Shown: piece by piece, positions 9,312 through 19,634 of the stretch
Layout of the letters: each line of letters opens with the position of its first letter
Position numbering within the stretch: the stretch's first letter is position 1
NCBI RefSeq assembly: GCF_900102315.1
Contig: NZ_FNBL01000018.1
Span: 1-64,000 of the forward strand
Length of the DNA: 64,000 bases
Source of the DNA: Celeribacter baekdonensis
GTDB taxonomy: Bacteria > Pseudomonadota > Alphaproteobacteria > Rhodobacterales > Rhodobacteraceae
Direction of reading: 5' to 3'
The notes under the pieces: generated by a model
The model's database searches: none
Told to the model about the DNA's origin: nothing
Seen by the model: the letters and a program-made list of their open reading frames with translations, nothing else
Translations under genes and position numbers: made by a program

Positions 9312-11120
9312 ATGAGCCAATCAACGTCCCCCAGCGGCGCGCGTTCTGCGCGCGCTTTGGCGTTGCTGATCAGTGTTGGCCTTGGGATTGGCGCTGCGGC
9401 ATTGTTTTTGCAATTCGGTGCGGCGGACGGTTATCAGATGGTGGATGGTGTGCGCGCCGCGCTCGTGTTTATCACCACGTTTTGGCTGGCTTGGGGCGCG
9501 ATGCAATCGGTGGAGGGGCTGATGTCAAGTCGGCGCGCTCCGGCATCTCTGAACATGCCACTCACCACCCGCACCGCGATTTTGATGCCCGTCTATAACG
9601 AAGATCCTGCGGTGGTTTTTGCCCGCGTGGCGGCGATGGACGTCTCGCTCACCCGGCTTGGTGTGGCCGAACAGTTTGATTTTGCTATCCTGTCTGACAC
9701 GCAAAATGACCGAGTGGGGACCGAAGAAGAGCGGTGGTTTGTGCGTCTATGGGAGGATCGTGGCCAAGACGCGCGGGTCGCCTCAGGGAAAGCCCCCCGG
9801 TTTTTTTATCGCAGACGGGCGCGCAACATTGGCCGCAAAGCCGGCAATATTCAGGATTTTTTTGAGACCTCGGGCGCGCAGTATGATTTTGCGTTGATCC
9901 TGGACGCCGACAGTTTGATGGAAGGCGAAACCATCGTTGAAATGGTGCACCGGATGCAGGCGGCCCCCGAGCTTGGCCTGTTGCAAACCCTGCCGCGCAT
10001 CACCGGCGCGCGCTCGCGATTTGGCCGTGCCATGCAATTTGCCGCCGGGTTCTATTCGCCGGTCTTTGCCCAGGGTCAGGCAGCGATGCAAGGCGTCACT
10101 GGCCCGTTTTGGGGCCACAACGCAATGGTGCGGGTGCGCGCCTTTGCGGAAAGCTGCGCCTTGCCCGAACTCTCTGGTCCGCCGCCCTTTGGCGGTCATA
10201 TCCTCAGCCATGATTACGTCGAAGCCGCCCTTTTGGCGCGCGCCGGATGGGGGGTGCGCCTTGATCCAGATTTGGCGGGGTCTTACGAGGAAGGCCCTGA
10301 AAACATGATTGATTTCGCCAAGCGGGATCGACGCTGGTGTCAGGGCAATCTGCAACATATCCGCGTGATTTCCGCACCGGGCCTCAAAGGTTGGTCGCGC
10401 TTTGTGTTTTTTCAAGGCATCCTAAGCTATGTCGCACCGCTGTTTTGGGTGATGTTTCTGGCCTCAAACCTCTACGCAACCGCCACGGCGCCGGAACCGG
10501 ATTTCTTTCCTGAGCCGTTCCAATTGTTCCCGGTCTTCCCGTCCGATCAAACCTCGAAAGCGGTGGGGGTTGCGGTGGGTGTCTTTGGCCTTTTGGTCTT
10601 TCCCAAAGTGTTGATCTTGCTCGATGCCATCGCGCGTGGGCGAGTGGCGGAGTTTGGCGGCACAGTCACGGCCCTGCGCAGCATGATAACCGAACTCATC
10701 CAATCCTCAATCAACGCGCCGATCATGTTGATGTGGCAAACGCGGGCGGTGATGCAGGTGGTGATGGGGCGTGATGGCGGCTGGCCGGCGCAAACGCGCG
10801 GTGACGGGCGGCTGACATTTCCCGAGGCCTATGCCGCCGGTTGGTGGATTCAACTGTGGGGCATCGTGGTGATGGCCCTCACCCATAGTTTCGCCCCCAA
10901 CCTGATGCTTTGGGTGTTGCCGATTGGCGTCCCCTTGGTGGTGGCCCCTTTGGTGATCTGGATGACGTCAAAGCCCTCTCACCCGCCGGTGTTTCTGACG
11001 CCGGAAGAAACCGCCCTGCCGCAGGTCATCACCGATCATCGCCGGATTGTCGCACTTTGGGATGACACATCCCCAAGTGTCTCCGTGCCCAATGCCCAAG
11101 TGGCTGAAATCCCTGCCTGA
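9312..11120 (+). CDS. opgH: Glucan glucosyltransferase OpgH (MdoH family)
   Basis: An inner-membrane GT2-family processive glucosyltransferase that makes the glucan backbone from UDP-glucose. Two N-terminal membrane segments (about residues 12-30 and 50-70) precede the cytoplasmic GT-A domain. In that domain are MPVYNEDP near residue 95, the D-x-D motif in LDADSLMEGE near 200, and the Q/R-x-x-R-W motif in RDRRWCQGN near 340. Several C-terminal membrane segments would form the export channel. At 602 residues it is shorter than E. coli MdoH and lacks its long N-terminal extension, as in other alphaproteobacteria. Confidence 0.95.
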   Translation: MSQSTSPSGARSARALALLISVGLGIGAAALFLQFGAADGYQMVDGVRAALVFITTFWLAWGAMQSVEGLMSSRRAPASLNMPLTTRTAILMPVYNEDPAVVFARVAAMDVSLTRLGVAEQFDFAILSDTQNDRVGTEEERWFVRLWEDRGQDARVASGKAPRFFYRRRARNIGRKAGNIQDFFETSGAQYDFALILDADSLMEGETIVEMVHRMQAAPELGLLQTLPRITGARSRFGRAMQFAAGFYSPVFAQGQAAMQGVTGPFWGHNAMVRVRAFAESCALPELSGPPPFGGHILSHDYVEAALLARAGWGVRLDPDLAGSYEEGPENMIDFAKRDRRWCQGNLQHIRVISAPGLKGWSRFVFFQGILSYVAPLFWVMFLASNLYATATAPEPDFFPEPFQLFPVFPSDQTSKAVGVAVGVFGLLVFPKVLILLDAIARGRVAEFGGTVTALRSMITELIQSSINAPIMLMWQTRAVMQVVMGRDGGWPAQTRGDGRLTFPEAYAAGWWIQLWGIVVMALTHSFAPNLMLWVLPIGVPLVVAPLVIWMTSKPSHPPVFLTPEETALPQVITDHRRIVALWDDTSPSVSVPNAQVAEIPA

Positions 11121-11121
11121 T

Positions 11122-12303
11122 ATGTCCCAAACCAAACCGTCATCCCCTGTGTCGATTGGCGTGCCCGCGTCTTCGCGCGGCCCAAATTCACGTGATCCCA
11201 GGCTCGACTTTTTCCGGGGCCTCGCCTTGGTGATGATTTTCATCAACCATGTGCCCGGCAACCCGCTTGAGGTGCTCACCAATCGCAATTTCGGCTTCTC
11301 GGATGCGGCCGAAGGCTTCGTTTTCATGTCGGGGATGGCGGCGGGGCTGGCTTATCCTTTGGCTTTTGTGCGCTTGCCGTTGTGGCGGGCTGTGGCGAAA
11401 TGTTGGGGCCGGGCCTGGACGCTTTATTCCGTGCATTTGGTGATTTCCGTGATCTCTTTGGCGATCATGCTGGGCGCGGCCTATTGGTTTGGCGCCGACA
11501 AGATGTGGAAGGTCAATAATGTCGGTCCGTGGATGAAAGCCCCGGTGCAGGCGACGATTGGGATCGCCTCATTGGGCCATCAGTTTGGCTATCTGAACAT
11601 CTTGCCAATGTATGCGGCCTTGTTGCTGATGACGCCGCTGATGATCCTGGTCGGGCAACGCAATATCTGGATCATGTTGGGCGGGTCATTCGCGCTTTGG
11701 ATTTTCACCGGCGAAACCCGCCTCAACGTGCCCGCCTATCCCAATCCCGGCGGCTGGTTTTTCAACCCGTTCGCGTGGCAATTCCTCTTTGCCATCGGGC
11801 TTGCCTGTGGGATGCGGTTGAAGGCGGGGCAGCGGTTGGTGCCAAATGTGGCATGGGCCAAATGGCTGTCATTGGCGATCTTGGTGCTCATTCTGGGCTG
11901 GATGAAAATCGACGCGATCCGCGAGGTGGGCAGCGCGGGTTTGGGCGTTTTGCGTAGTCTTGGGGTGCCGTTTTACATCACCAATTTCGACAAAACCTTC
12001 CTTGCCGCCCCGCGTCTGATCCATGTGTTGGCACTGGTTTATTTACTGTCCACGCAAAATTGGGTGACACGCCTCTCTGCCAGCCGTTGGGTTTGGCCAA
12101 TCCAATTGATGGGGCGGTTTGGTCTTGGCTGTTTTGCGCTTGGCACGGTTTTGTCGATCCTCGGCCAGTCGATCAAAGCGGCTCTGATCTATGATCCGTG
12201 GATCTTTGACATGGCCTATGTGTTCGTCGGTTTGGCGGTGCAAATGGGCTTTGCCCGGATCAAATGGCAATTGGCAAAGTCCCCTGTGGCGCGGGTCGGG
12301 TAG
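11122..12303 (+). CDS. opgC: OpgC membrane acyltransferase (glucan succinylation)
   Basis: A multi-pass membrane protein of the OpgC family (about ten hydrophobic segments). It opens with DPRLDFFRGLALVMIFINHV, the conserved first segment with the Arg/His pair expected in this acyltransferase superfamily. In R. sphaeroides OpgC succinylates the periplasmic glucans. The ATG at 11122, just after the opgH stop, is chosen over an upstream frame extension that would overlap opgH by 74 nt. It is the last gene of the opg operon and converges with the aldehyde dehydrogenase gene. Confidence 0.9.
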   Translation: MSQTKPSSPVSIGVPASSRGPNSRDPRLDFFRGLALVMIFINHVPGNPLEVLTNRNFGFSDAAEGFVFMSGMAAGLAYPLAFVRLPLWRAVAKCWGRAWTLYSVHLVISVISLAIMLGAAYWFGADKMWKVNNVGPWMKAPVQATIGIASLGHQFGYLNILPMYAALLLMTPLMILVGQRNIWIMLGGSFALWIFTGETRLNVPAYPNPGGWFFNPFAWQFLFAIGLACGMRLKAGQRLVPNVAWAKWLSLAILVLILGWMKIDAIREVGSAGLGVLRSLGVPFYITNFDKTFLAAPRLIHVLALVYLLSTQNWVTRLSASRWVWPIQLMGRFGLGCFALGTVLSILGQSIKAALIYDPWIFDMAYVFVGLAVQMGFARIKWQLAKSPVARVG

Positions 12304-12378
12304 TTTTCAAGCAATGCTGCGGGCCATTTTCTTATCTGCAAACCGGCGACTTTTGGCACCAAGCCGTATCTTGCGGCC

Positions 12379-13883
12379 CTAAATCACCATGCAGACGGTT
12401 TTATTCTCAAGGTAATTGTCCAAGCCTTGCGCGCCGTTTTCCACGCCCCAACCTGAGGCTTTCATCCCGCCTTTCGGCAGTTCCGGCGAAAAATAGCTGT
12501 GGCAATTGACCCAGACCGTGCCCGCATGGATCGCCGCCGCCAGTCTGTGCGCGTGGCTGAGGTTTTCGGTCCAGACCGAGGCCGCCAAGCCGTATTCGGT
12601 GTCATTGGCGAGGTCCAATGCCTCCTCTGGCGTGTCAAACGGGGTGAGTGCCGTCACCGGGCCGAAAATCTCATCGCGCATCAACGCCATGTCGGGACGC
12701 ACGCCGGTCAGGATGGTGGGGCGGAAAAATGCCGGTGCTTCGTCGATTTGCCCGCCGCCGGTCAAAATTTCGGCCCCCTCGGCGCGGCCTCGGTCGACAA
12801 TCCCCGCGACCCGCGCGGCATGTGTGGCGTTGATCAGAGGGCCAAGATCGCTGTCCGGTGCCAACCCGTGCCCAAGGCGCAACGCAAGTGCGGCCTGCAC
12901 CAGCCGTTCGGCAAATTGATCATAGAGTGCGCGCTGAACATAGATCCGCGACCCGGCCACGCAGACCTGTCCCGAATTGGCAAAAATCCCGCGCGCAACA
13001 CCCGGCACCGCCAGATCAAGATCGGCATCCGCCATCACAATCGCCGGGGATTTGCCGCCGAGTTCCAGTGTCAGTTTTTTGAGATTGCCCTTGGCCGAAC
13101 CCAACAAATGCCGTCCGATTTCGGTCGATCCGGTAAAGGCCACTTTGGCGACACCCGCATGTGTGGCCAAGGCTTCGCCGACCTCATACCCAAAGCCAGT
13201 CAACAGGTTGACCACGCCTTTTGGCATCCCCGCCTCTTCGATCAATTCGCAAAGCCGGATCGCGGTCAGCGATGTTTCCTCGGCAGGTTTCAAAATCACG
13301 GTGCAGCCCGCGCAGAGCGCAGGCGCCAGTTTCATTGCCGCCATCAAAAGGGGCGAATTCCAGGGCGTGATCGCGGCCACAACCCCCACAGGTTCGCGTC
13401 GGGTATAGGCCATGACCTGTTTGCCCGGTGGGGCATAGCCGATTGAGGGGGTAAAACTGTCCCCGGTCAATTTGGTCGCAAACCCGGCGTAATAACGAAA
13501 CTGGGCGACTGTGCCGGGGATTTCGCCGAACCGGGCGGTGGCAAAGGTTTTGCCCTGATCGAGGCTTTCCAATTCGGCCAATTCATCGGCATGGGCCTCG
13601 ATCAGATCAGCGATGTTCCACAACAAGGCCTGACGCGCGGCGGGCAGCATCCCGCGCCATGCGTTTGATGCCAGCGCCTCTTGCGCCGCCGCCACCGCCG
13701 CATCGGCCTCTGCCGCGCCTGCGCGTGATAGACGGGTCAAAAGATCACCCGTGGCCGGGTCATGGCTGTCAAACTGATCGGGCAATATCTGCCATTCCCC
13801 GCCAATCCAAATCGGTTGCGCGGGCCGGGCCAAAAACGCCAGCGCGCCGTCGGTTTTGGGCGCATGTGGGGTCAAGGTGAATG

Positions 13884-13887
<4 letters not shown>
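12379..13887 (-). CDS. NAD(P)-dependent aldehyde dehydrogenase
   Basis: A classical ALDH superfamily enzyme of 502 residues that oxidises an aldehyde to its acid. The catalytic Glu lies in TLELGGKSPA and the catalytic Cys in NSGQVCVAGS. The cofactor site carries FTGSTEIGRH. The ATG at 13887 overlaps the stop of the 2Fe-2S gene (ATGA) and has AAGGACAGG upstream; the longer frame would intrude into that gene. It is the last gene of the leftward catabolic operon, so it probably acts on an aldehyde produced by the GMC oxidoreductase or the ThDP decarboxylase encoded upstream. The substrate cannot be read from the sequence. Confidence 0.93.
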
Positions 13888-14341
<454 letters not shown>

Positions 14342-14345
<4 letters not shown>

Positions 14346-17300
14346 GACCGCGCTTCGCTTTCCGAAGACGCGATCACATCCAAAAGGCTCTCTGGCGCAA
14401 ATGGCGTCACCACGGGCCAGCGTCCAATCGCATCAAACACCGCATTGGCAATCGCGGGCGTCACCGCGCCAATGCCCAATTCCCCCGCTCCGCGCGGCCC
14501 ATGGGGATCGCCCGGATCAAGCTCTTCAAGGGCGGTGATCCGCATGGTGTTGGGCACATCGCGCAGCGTTGGCATCATATAGCTGTCGAAATTCGTGGTC
14601 ACCGGACGGCCATTCTGCATCAATACATCTTCGGTCAAGGTGAAGCCCAGGCCTTGGATCAACCCGCCCTCCATCTGGCCCAAATAGGACGCCATGTCGA
14701 TCACAGGTCCGGCTGCGGTATGCATCTCAAGGTCAAGAGTGCGGACCTGCCCGCTGACCCGGTTCACCGCCACCCGCGCCAGCGTCGCGGCAAAGGCGAA
14801 AATGAAACGGGCGTTGCCTTTGGTGTAATCCGACTTTGGAAAAGAGAACTGCGTGGTGAACGTGGCGCTATCGGCCATGGCGTCAAATCGCAACAGCGGC
14901 GTGGGCGTATTGGCCCCGCGCGCGCCAATCCCGCCGGGGACAAGTCGCAGTTCCGCTGGGGGTAGGCCAAGTTTGGCACCGGCCTGTGACAGGAGTTCGG
15001 TCTCAAACGCCGGTGCCGTCTCCTTGATCCCGCGCCAGACCACATAGCCGCCGCGCGAGGCGGTGGTCGAACCGCTGTCGGGGGCGGTTCCGGTGTCGCC
15101 ATACACAGTACGAATGTCGTCGCGCGCTACGCCTAAACGGGTGGAGGTTTCGGCATGAAGCGAGGCGATTAAGCCCTGACCCATCTCATCCAGACCACAG
15201 AGCGCTTCGATTTTACCACCCTTCAAGCGCAGCGCAAATTCCGCCTCATCTTCGGGCAAAGTGCCAAGTCCGTTGCCCTGATAATTCAGCGCCATGCCGG
15301 TGCCGATGATCTCGTCGGGATTGGTCTCCCGTGCATTCCAAAGCGGCGAGCTTGAGGCGGCGTCGAGCATTTCAAGCAGCCGCTCAGAGGGTGCAACCCT
15401 TTGGCCCAGATAGCCGGGACTGCCGGGCACGCGCATGTTCAACCTGCGGATTTTGATCGGATCAAGCCCCGCTTTTGCCGCCAGACGGTCCATCTGACAT
15501 TCAATCGCATAGCTCATCTGATTGGCACCAAAGCCACGAAACGCGCCGCATGTGCCGTTGTTGGTATAGGCGAGCCGCCCGCGTGTTTGAATGTTTTCAA
15601 TCACATAAGGTCCGGCGGCATGTTCCATCGCGGTTTCTAAAACACCGGGTGACAAAGACGCATAGGCACCGCAATCTGAGATGACATCGACCTCCTGCGC
15701 CACCAACCGCCCCGTTGCATCACAGCCGGTTTTCATCCGTATGCGCATCGGATTGCGCTTGGTCCCGGCCTGAACACTCTCCGCGCGGCTGAGGTGAAGC
15801 CGCACGGCACGCCCGGATTTACGCGCCAAAAGCGCTAAAACGGGCTGGACCGTCAATTCGTCCTTGCCGCCAAACGCCCCGCCTGTGGGAGAAGAGATCA
15901 CGCGGATTTTCTCTTTGGGCATGTCGAGAATACGCGACAGTTGCAACCGATCGCGCGCGCCATGCTGACCCCCGGCACAAACCAAAATCCCGTCGTTCTG
16001 AGGCCCATCGGGTGCGGCCCAACCGCCTTCGGTTTCCATAAACCCGTGCATCTGGCGCGGGGTGACATAGGTGTCTTCGATCACATGCACGGCCTTGGCC
16101 CAACCTTCGGTCAGATCGCCCTTGGCATGGGTGATCTCAGAAACAAGATTGCCATTGTCATGCACCCGCGTGGCACTGGGCATCAGCGCCATTTCCGGGT
16201 CGGTGGCAACGGGCAAAGGCGCATAATCGACCTCGATCAGCGCCAGCGCCGCCTCCGCCACTTGCGCGTCAATCGCGGCGACGGCGGCGACCGGATCGCC
16301 GCTATAACGTACTTTGTCGGCACAAAGCGCCGGTTGGTCTTGGAAGACGATACCAAAGCCATTGAACCCGGTGATATCGCGGTGGGTGATCACGGCATGC
16401 ACTCCTGGCAGTGCCTCGGCCCGGCGCGTGTCGATGTGGCGGATGTTGGCATGAGGATAGGCGGCACGCAGGATACGCCCGACCAACATGCCGGGGGCGC
16501 GCGCATCGGTCAGATAGGGCAGGGCTCCGCGGGTTTTTCGCGGCATATCCGGGCGGGTGTGCCACCGTTCACCGCCGTCCTGCCGCGAGACTGCGGTGAG
16601 GGCCGGCGGCGGGGTTGGACTGGGGCGCAGGGTCTTTGAACTATGGGTTTTGGGGCTTTGTCCGAGCAGGCCATGTGAGATCGCTTTGGCGGCGACACGT
16701 TTGCGGTAGCTGGCAGTGCGAAAGGCACAAGACGGCGCGTTTACGGTGGCGATGATCCGAGCCTCAAGATCGGCAGGATCAACCTGCGTCAGAACCTGCC
16801 CCATGAGCCATGTTTCGACCTCGCTGAGGCGCTGAGGCAGCACCGCACCACCGCCCACCGAGAGGCGCAGATCGGTGATCCGAGTGTCCTCGGTTGAAAA
16901 GGTTCCGGTGCTGACGATCATCGCGGGGCTAAACGCCGCGCGCAGCCCGACCTTGCGCCATATTGAACGCGCCAGCGGGCGGAGTGTAACGGAGAGGATG
17001 AGGCCTTTTGGATCACGCAGATGGTCGCGTAAAGGGCGCGGACCGAGGGTGGTGCCAAGCTGGGCATCCAGCGCCAAAAGCGCGGGGATCAGACAGCCCG
17101 CGCCAAAACCGATATTGCCGCCAAGGGTGGCGAGACGGCGAATGTTGGGCGCGCCGACATCCCCACACGCCCGTGATAAAAGCGGCAATCCGGCGTGGCG
17201 GATGTCCTCAAGGGAGGTGCCCGCACCGATGGTCAAGTCGTTGATTCCATTTGGCAAAAGAGAACCGATGTTGACGAGGTGATCGGGCCGTATCTGTCCT

Positions 17301-17404
17301 TGGGACCAACGAAACTGATGCCCCGTGCCGCCGACTACGGCCTGCGCGCCTGTGGCGATCAGGGCCTCAGCCTCGGCCAATGTGCTGGGGTGGCTGATCC
17401 TCAT
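14342..17404 (-). CDS. Fused FAD-binding and molybdopterin subunits of a xanthine-dehydrogenase-family hydroxylase
   Basis: One 1020-residue chain with an N-terminal FAD domain (about 1-235; VVGGTGHQF near residue 22 and RRLATLGGNIGFG near 88). A Pro/Ser/Thr-rich linker (about 240-280) follows, and then the full molybdopterin domain (about 285-1010). The last contains GGAFGGKDE, GTCGAFRGFGANQ and the C-terminal GAGELGIGAVTPAI, where the Glu corresponds to the catalytic Glu of the family. In bacteria the medium and large subunits are usually separate genes. The neighbours (guanine deaminase and a purine-type transporter in the other arm) suggest hydroxylation of a purine or similar N-heterocycle. 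Xanthine itself is possible but not shown. Confidence 0.93.
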
Positions 17405-18252
17405 AGGGCCTCCGGCGTGGTCGTGCCAAAGGTCAGCCCCTTTTCTTTCAACCAGCGGCGATAGGCGACCGAGGAACTGTCGGCGCGGGTCGGGATTTCG
17501 CTGCGCGCCTCAAGCGGCAACAACAGCGGGCGCTGGTTTTCGACGATGATCCGGTCTTGCAGGAAAATCACCTGTTCAAAGCGCAAAAGCTGGGTATGGC
17601 TGGAGGTTTGATCGAGCAGATACATCACCGGTTGCGCGCGACACAGCCCCTCTTCGATTGGGTGGATGAACAGGGCGATGGCGTCGCGGCGACCGGGTTG
17701 ATCGGGGGCGTCACGGTAGAGCATGACGACAAAGGGGGTCGGCACGCGGTAGGTCAGTTGGGCGAATTCACCCTCGGGGCGGGTTGTGGTCATTTGCGGT
17801 TGAAAAAAGGTGCAATTGGTGGCCCATACTTCGTCCACATCACGGCGGATTTCGGATTTGTAAACCGGCACTTCGGTGTGCGGTTCAGAGCCCAAAATAT
17901 CGGTGTGGACAAAGGGAAAATGCGCCATGTCGAGGAAGTTTTCGACCACGCGCAGACCAGAGGCCCGCATCGTCACCCAGCCACAGGGCACAACCCGCCG
18001 CTCGGGCTCAAACCGCTCTTCGATTTCGAAAACGTCGGTATTTGGCGCGCCGAGCGTGGTCCAAAGACACTCGAATTTCTCCTGAATGGGCAGGGGTTTA
18101 CCCTTATGCACCACGGATTTCCCCGGACCGATGGTGATCGGGTGACCCAAGAGTTTTGTTTCCTCCACCCGGTCCAAATCGGTGAGCGTGGCGACTGCAT
18201 ACCATTGGTTGAGCGCGACGGGATCTTTGGTGCCTTGATGGGATGTCGGCAT
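17401..18252 (-). CDS. Rieske-less non-haem iron oxygenase catalytic subunit (NdmC-like)
   Basis: Homologous to the catalytic half of Rieske ring-hydroxylating oxygenases. The iron site NFLDMAHFPFVHTD (N-x2-D-x2-H-x4-H) lies near residue 115, and the third-ligand region LQDRIIVENQRP near residue 238. The N-terminal part still begins like the family (LNQWYAVATL), but the C-x-H and C-x2-H cluster ligands are absent and the region is shortened. NdmC, the 7-methylxanthine N-demethylase subunit, is known to lack its Rieske centre in the same way. A stand-alone Rieske protein is encoded in this operon. The ATG at 18252 has GAGGAG upstream and sits between gene stops. A clear paralogue lies at 31343-32227. 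Confidence 0.88.
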   Translation of the reverse strand: MPTSHQGTKDPVALNQWYAVATLTDLDRVEETKLLGHPITIGPGKSVVHKGKPLPIQEKFECLWTTLGAPNTDVFEIEERFEPERRVVPCGWVTMRASGLRVVENFLDMAHFPFVHTDILGSEPHTEVPVYKSEIRRDVDEVWATNCTFFQPQMTTTRPEGEFAQLTYRVPTPFVVMLYRDAPDQPGRRDAIALFIHPIEEGLCRAQPVMYLLDQTSSHTQLLRFEQVIFLQDRIIVENQRPLLLPLEARSEIPTRADSSSVAYRRWLKEKGLTFGTTTPEAL

Positions 18253-18263
18253 CAGCTTACTCC

Positions 18264-19634
18264 TCAATCGGTCCATTGCGCCGTGCCGCCGCCATTGGCG
18301 TCAAGCCAGACCTGGCGGCGGGAGAAATGCCCCGGTGTGAGGCGGTTCAGCCGGTCGATGATCTCGGTCACATCCCCGGTCACCAGCTTGCCGTCCTCGA
18401 CGCATATCTGGCCATTGACCATGGTCATGATGACGTCAGAGCCGCGCACCGCATGGACCAGATTGTGGTGAATGTTGAACCAACGCCCGTCGGCGTGAAA
18501 CGGCGTCATCCGGGGTGTGTCGCCGCGCAGGGCGATGATGTCGGCCTTTTTGCCCGGCTCCAAAGACCCGGTGACATCACCCAGCCCCACCGCTTCGGCC
18601 CCCAATGAGGTCGCCATGCGCAACACGTCCCAACTGTCCATCGCGGCGGCGTCGCGGTGGCGCAATTTGCCCTTGAGGGAGGCGAGTTTCATCTCTTCGA
18701 ACATGTCGAAATTGTTGTTCTCTTTCTCTCCATCCGTGCCAATGCCCACGGGTATGCCCGCCGCCAACATGTCGGAAATTGGCGCGATGCCGGAGGCCAG
18801 TTTCATGTTCGACACCGGGTTATGGGCGACCGAGACGTTGTGGTTTGAGATCAGGTCGATCTCTTCGGGAGAAAACCACACGGCATGGGCAAACATCGCC
18901 ATCGGGGTTTCAAAGAACCCCAGATCGCGAAACACCTCCATCGGCTTTTTGCCGTAGCGGGTTTTAAATTCGGCCAGCTCAATCTCAGCTTCGGAACAAT
19001 GGGTGTGAAAGCCGGTGTTGTGCTTTTTCGCCATGTCGATGGCGCGCTGTTGCCCGGCTTCATCGGCATAAAACAGATGCTCCAACCCGACCCAGACATT
19101 GACCCGGCCCTCAGCTTTGCCATGCCAACGCTCAATCAGCGCCTCGTTCATATCGAGCGTGTCGAAATAGTCGTAATCGGGATGCGCGCCAACATAAGGC
19201 ACGGCGACAATCCGGTTGCCAAGGATCTGAGCGGCGCGGGCCGAGCCCTCCATATAACGCCACATGTCGACCACCGTGGTGGTGCCCGCCAAGAGGCTTT
19301 CGGCATAGCACAGATAGCTTGCGGCCTCTGCCTCTTCGGGCAAAAGCACGCGGTGCATCGGGTTGATATGTTGGGTCAGCCAATCCCAAACCGGCAGGTG
19401 TTCGGCGGTGCCGCGCAGAAAGCCGGAATGGGCATGGGCATTGATCAGACCGGGCATCAACACCGCCCGCCCCATGTCTTTCACCGTGGCCTCCGGGTGC
19501 GCCGCGATGAGGTCGCGTGCGGTGCCCGTGGCCACAATCGTATCACCGCGCACCAAGACCGCACCATGGGGGATCACGGTCAGGTCCTTGTCCATGGTGA
19601 TAACGGCTTCGGCACTTAGGATCAGGTCAGACAT
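18264..19634 (-). CDS. Amidohydrolase superfamily deaminase (MtaD/Atz-type)
   Basis: A 456-residue metal-dependent hydrolase of the cytosine-deaminase-like amidohydrolase group. Metal ligands are seen in INAHAHSG (residue about 66), FHTHCSE (about 205), MFAHAVW (about 248) and GIGTDGEKEN (about 298). Enzymes of this family deaminate adenosine derivatives, methylthioadenosine, triazines or other aminated N-heterocycles. The neighbourhood favours an amino-purine or its ring-opened product. It overlaps the end of the GMC gene by 13 nt and is followed by the Rieske-less oxygenase. The exact substrate cannot be assigned. Confidence 0.88.
   Translation of the reverse strand: MSDLILSAEAVITMDKDLTVIPHGAVLVRGDTIVATGTARDLIAAHPEATVKDMGRAVLMPGLINAHAHSGFLRGTAEHLPVWDWLTQHINPMHRVLLPEEAEAASYLCYAESLLAGTTTVVDMWRYMEGSARAAQILGNRIVAVPYVGAHPDYDYFDTLDMNEALIERWHGKAEGRVNVWVGLEHLFYADEAGQQRAIDMAKKHNTGFHTHCSEAEIELAEFKTRYGKKPMEVFRDLGFFETPMAMFAHAVWFSPEEIDLISNHNVSVAHNPVSNMKLASGIAPISDMLAAGIPVGIGTDGEKENNNFDMFEEMKLASLKGKLRHRDAAAMDSWDVLRMATSLGAEAVGLGDVTGSLEPGKKADIIALRGDTPRMTPFHADGRWFNIHHNLVHAVRGSDVIMTMVNGQICVEDGKLVTGDVTEIIDRLNRLTPGHFSRRQVWLDANGGGTAQWTD

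Noticed and set aside
12499-13446. 315-residue open frame on the plus strand
   Set aside because: Antisense to aldehyde dehydrogenase, which has its catalytic motifs in the other strand.
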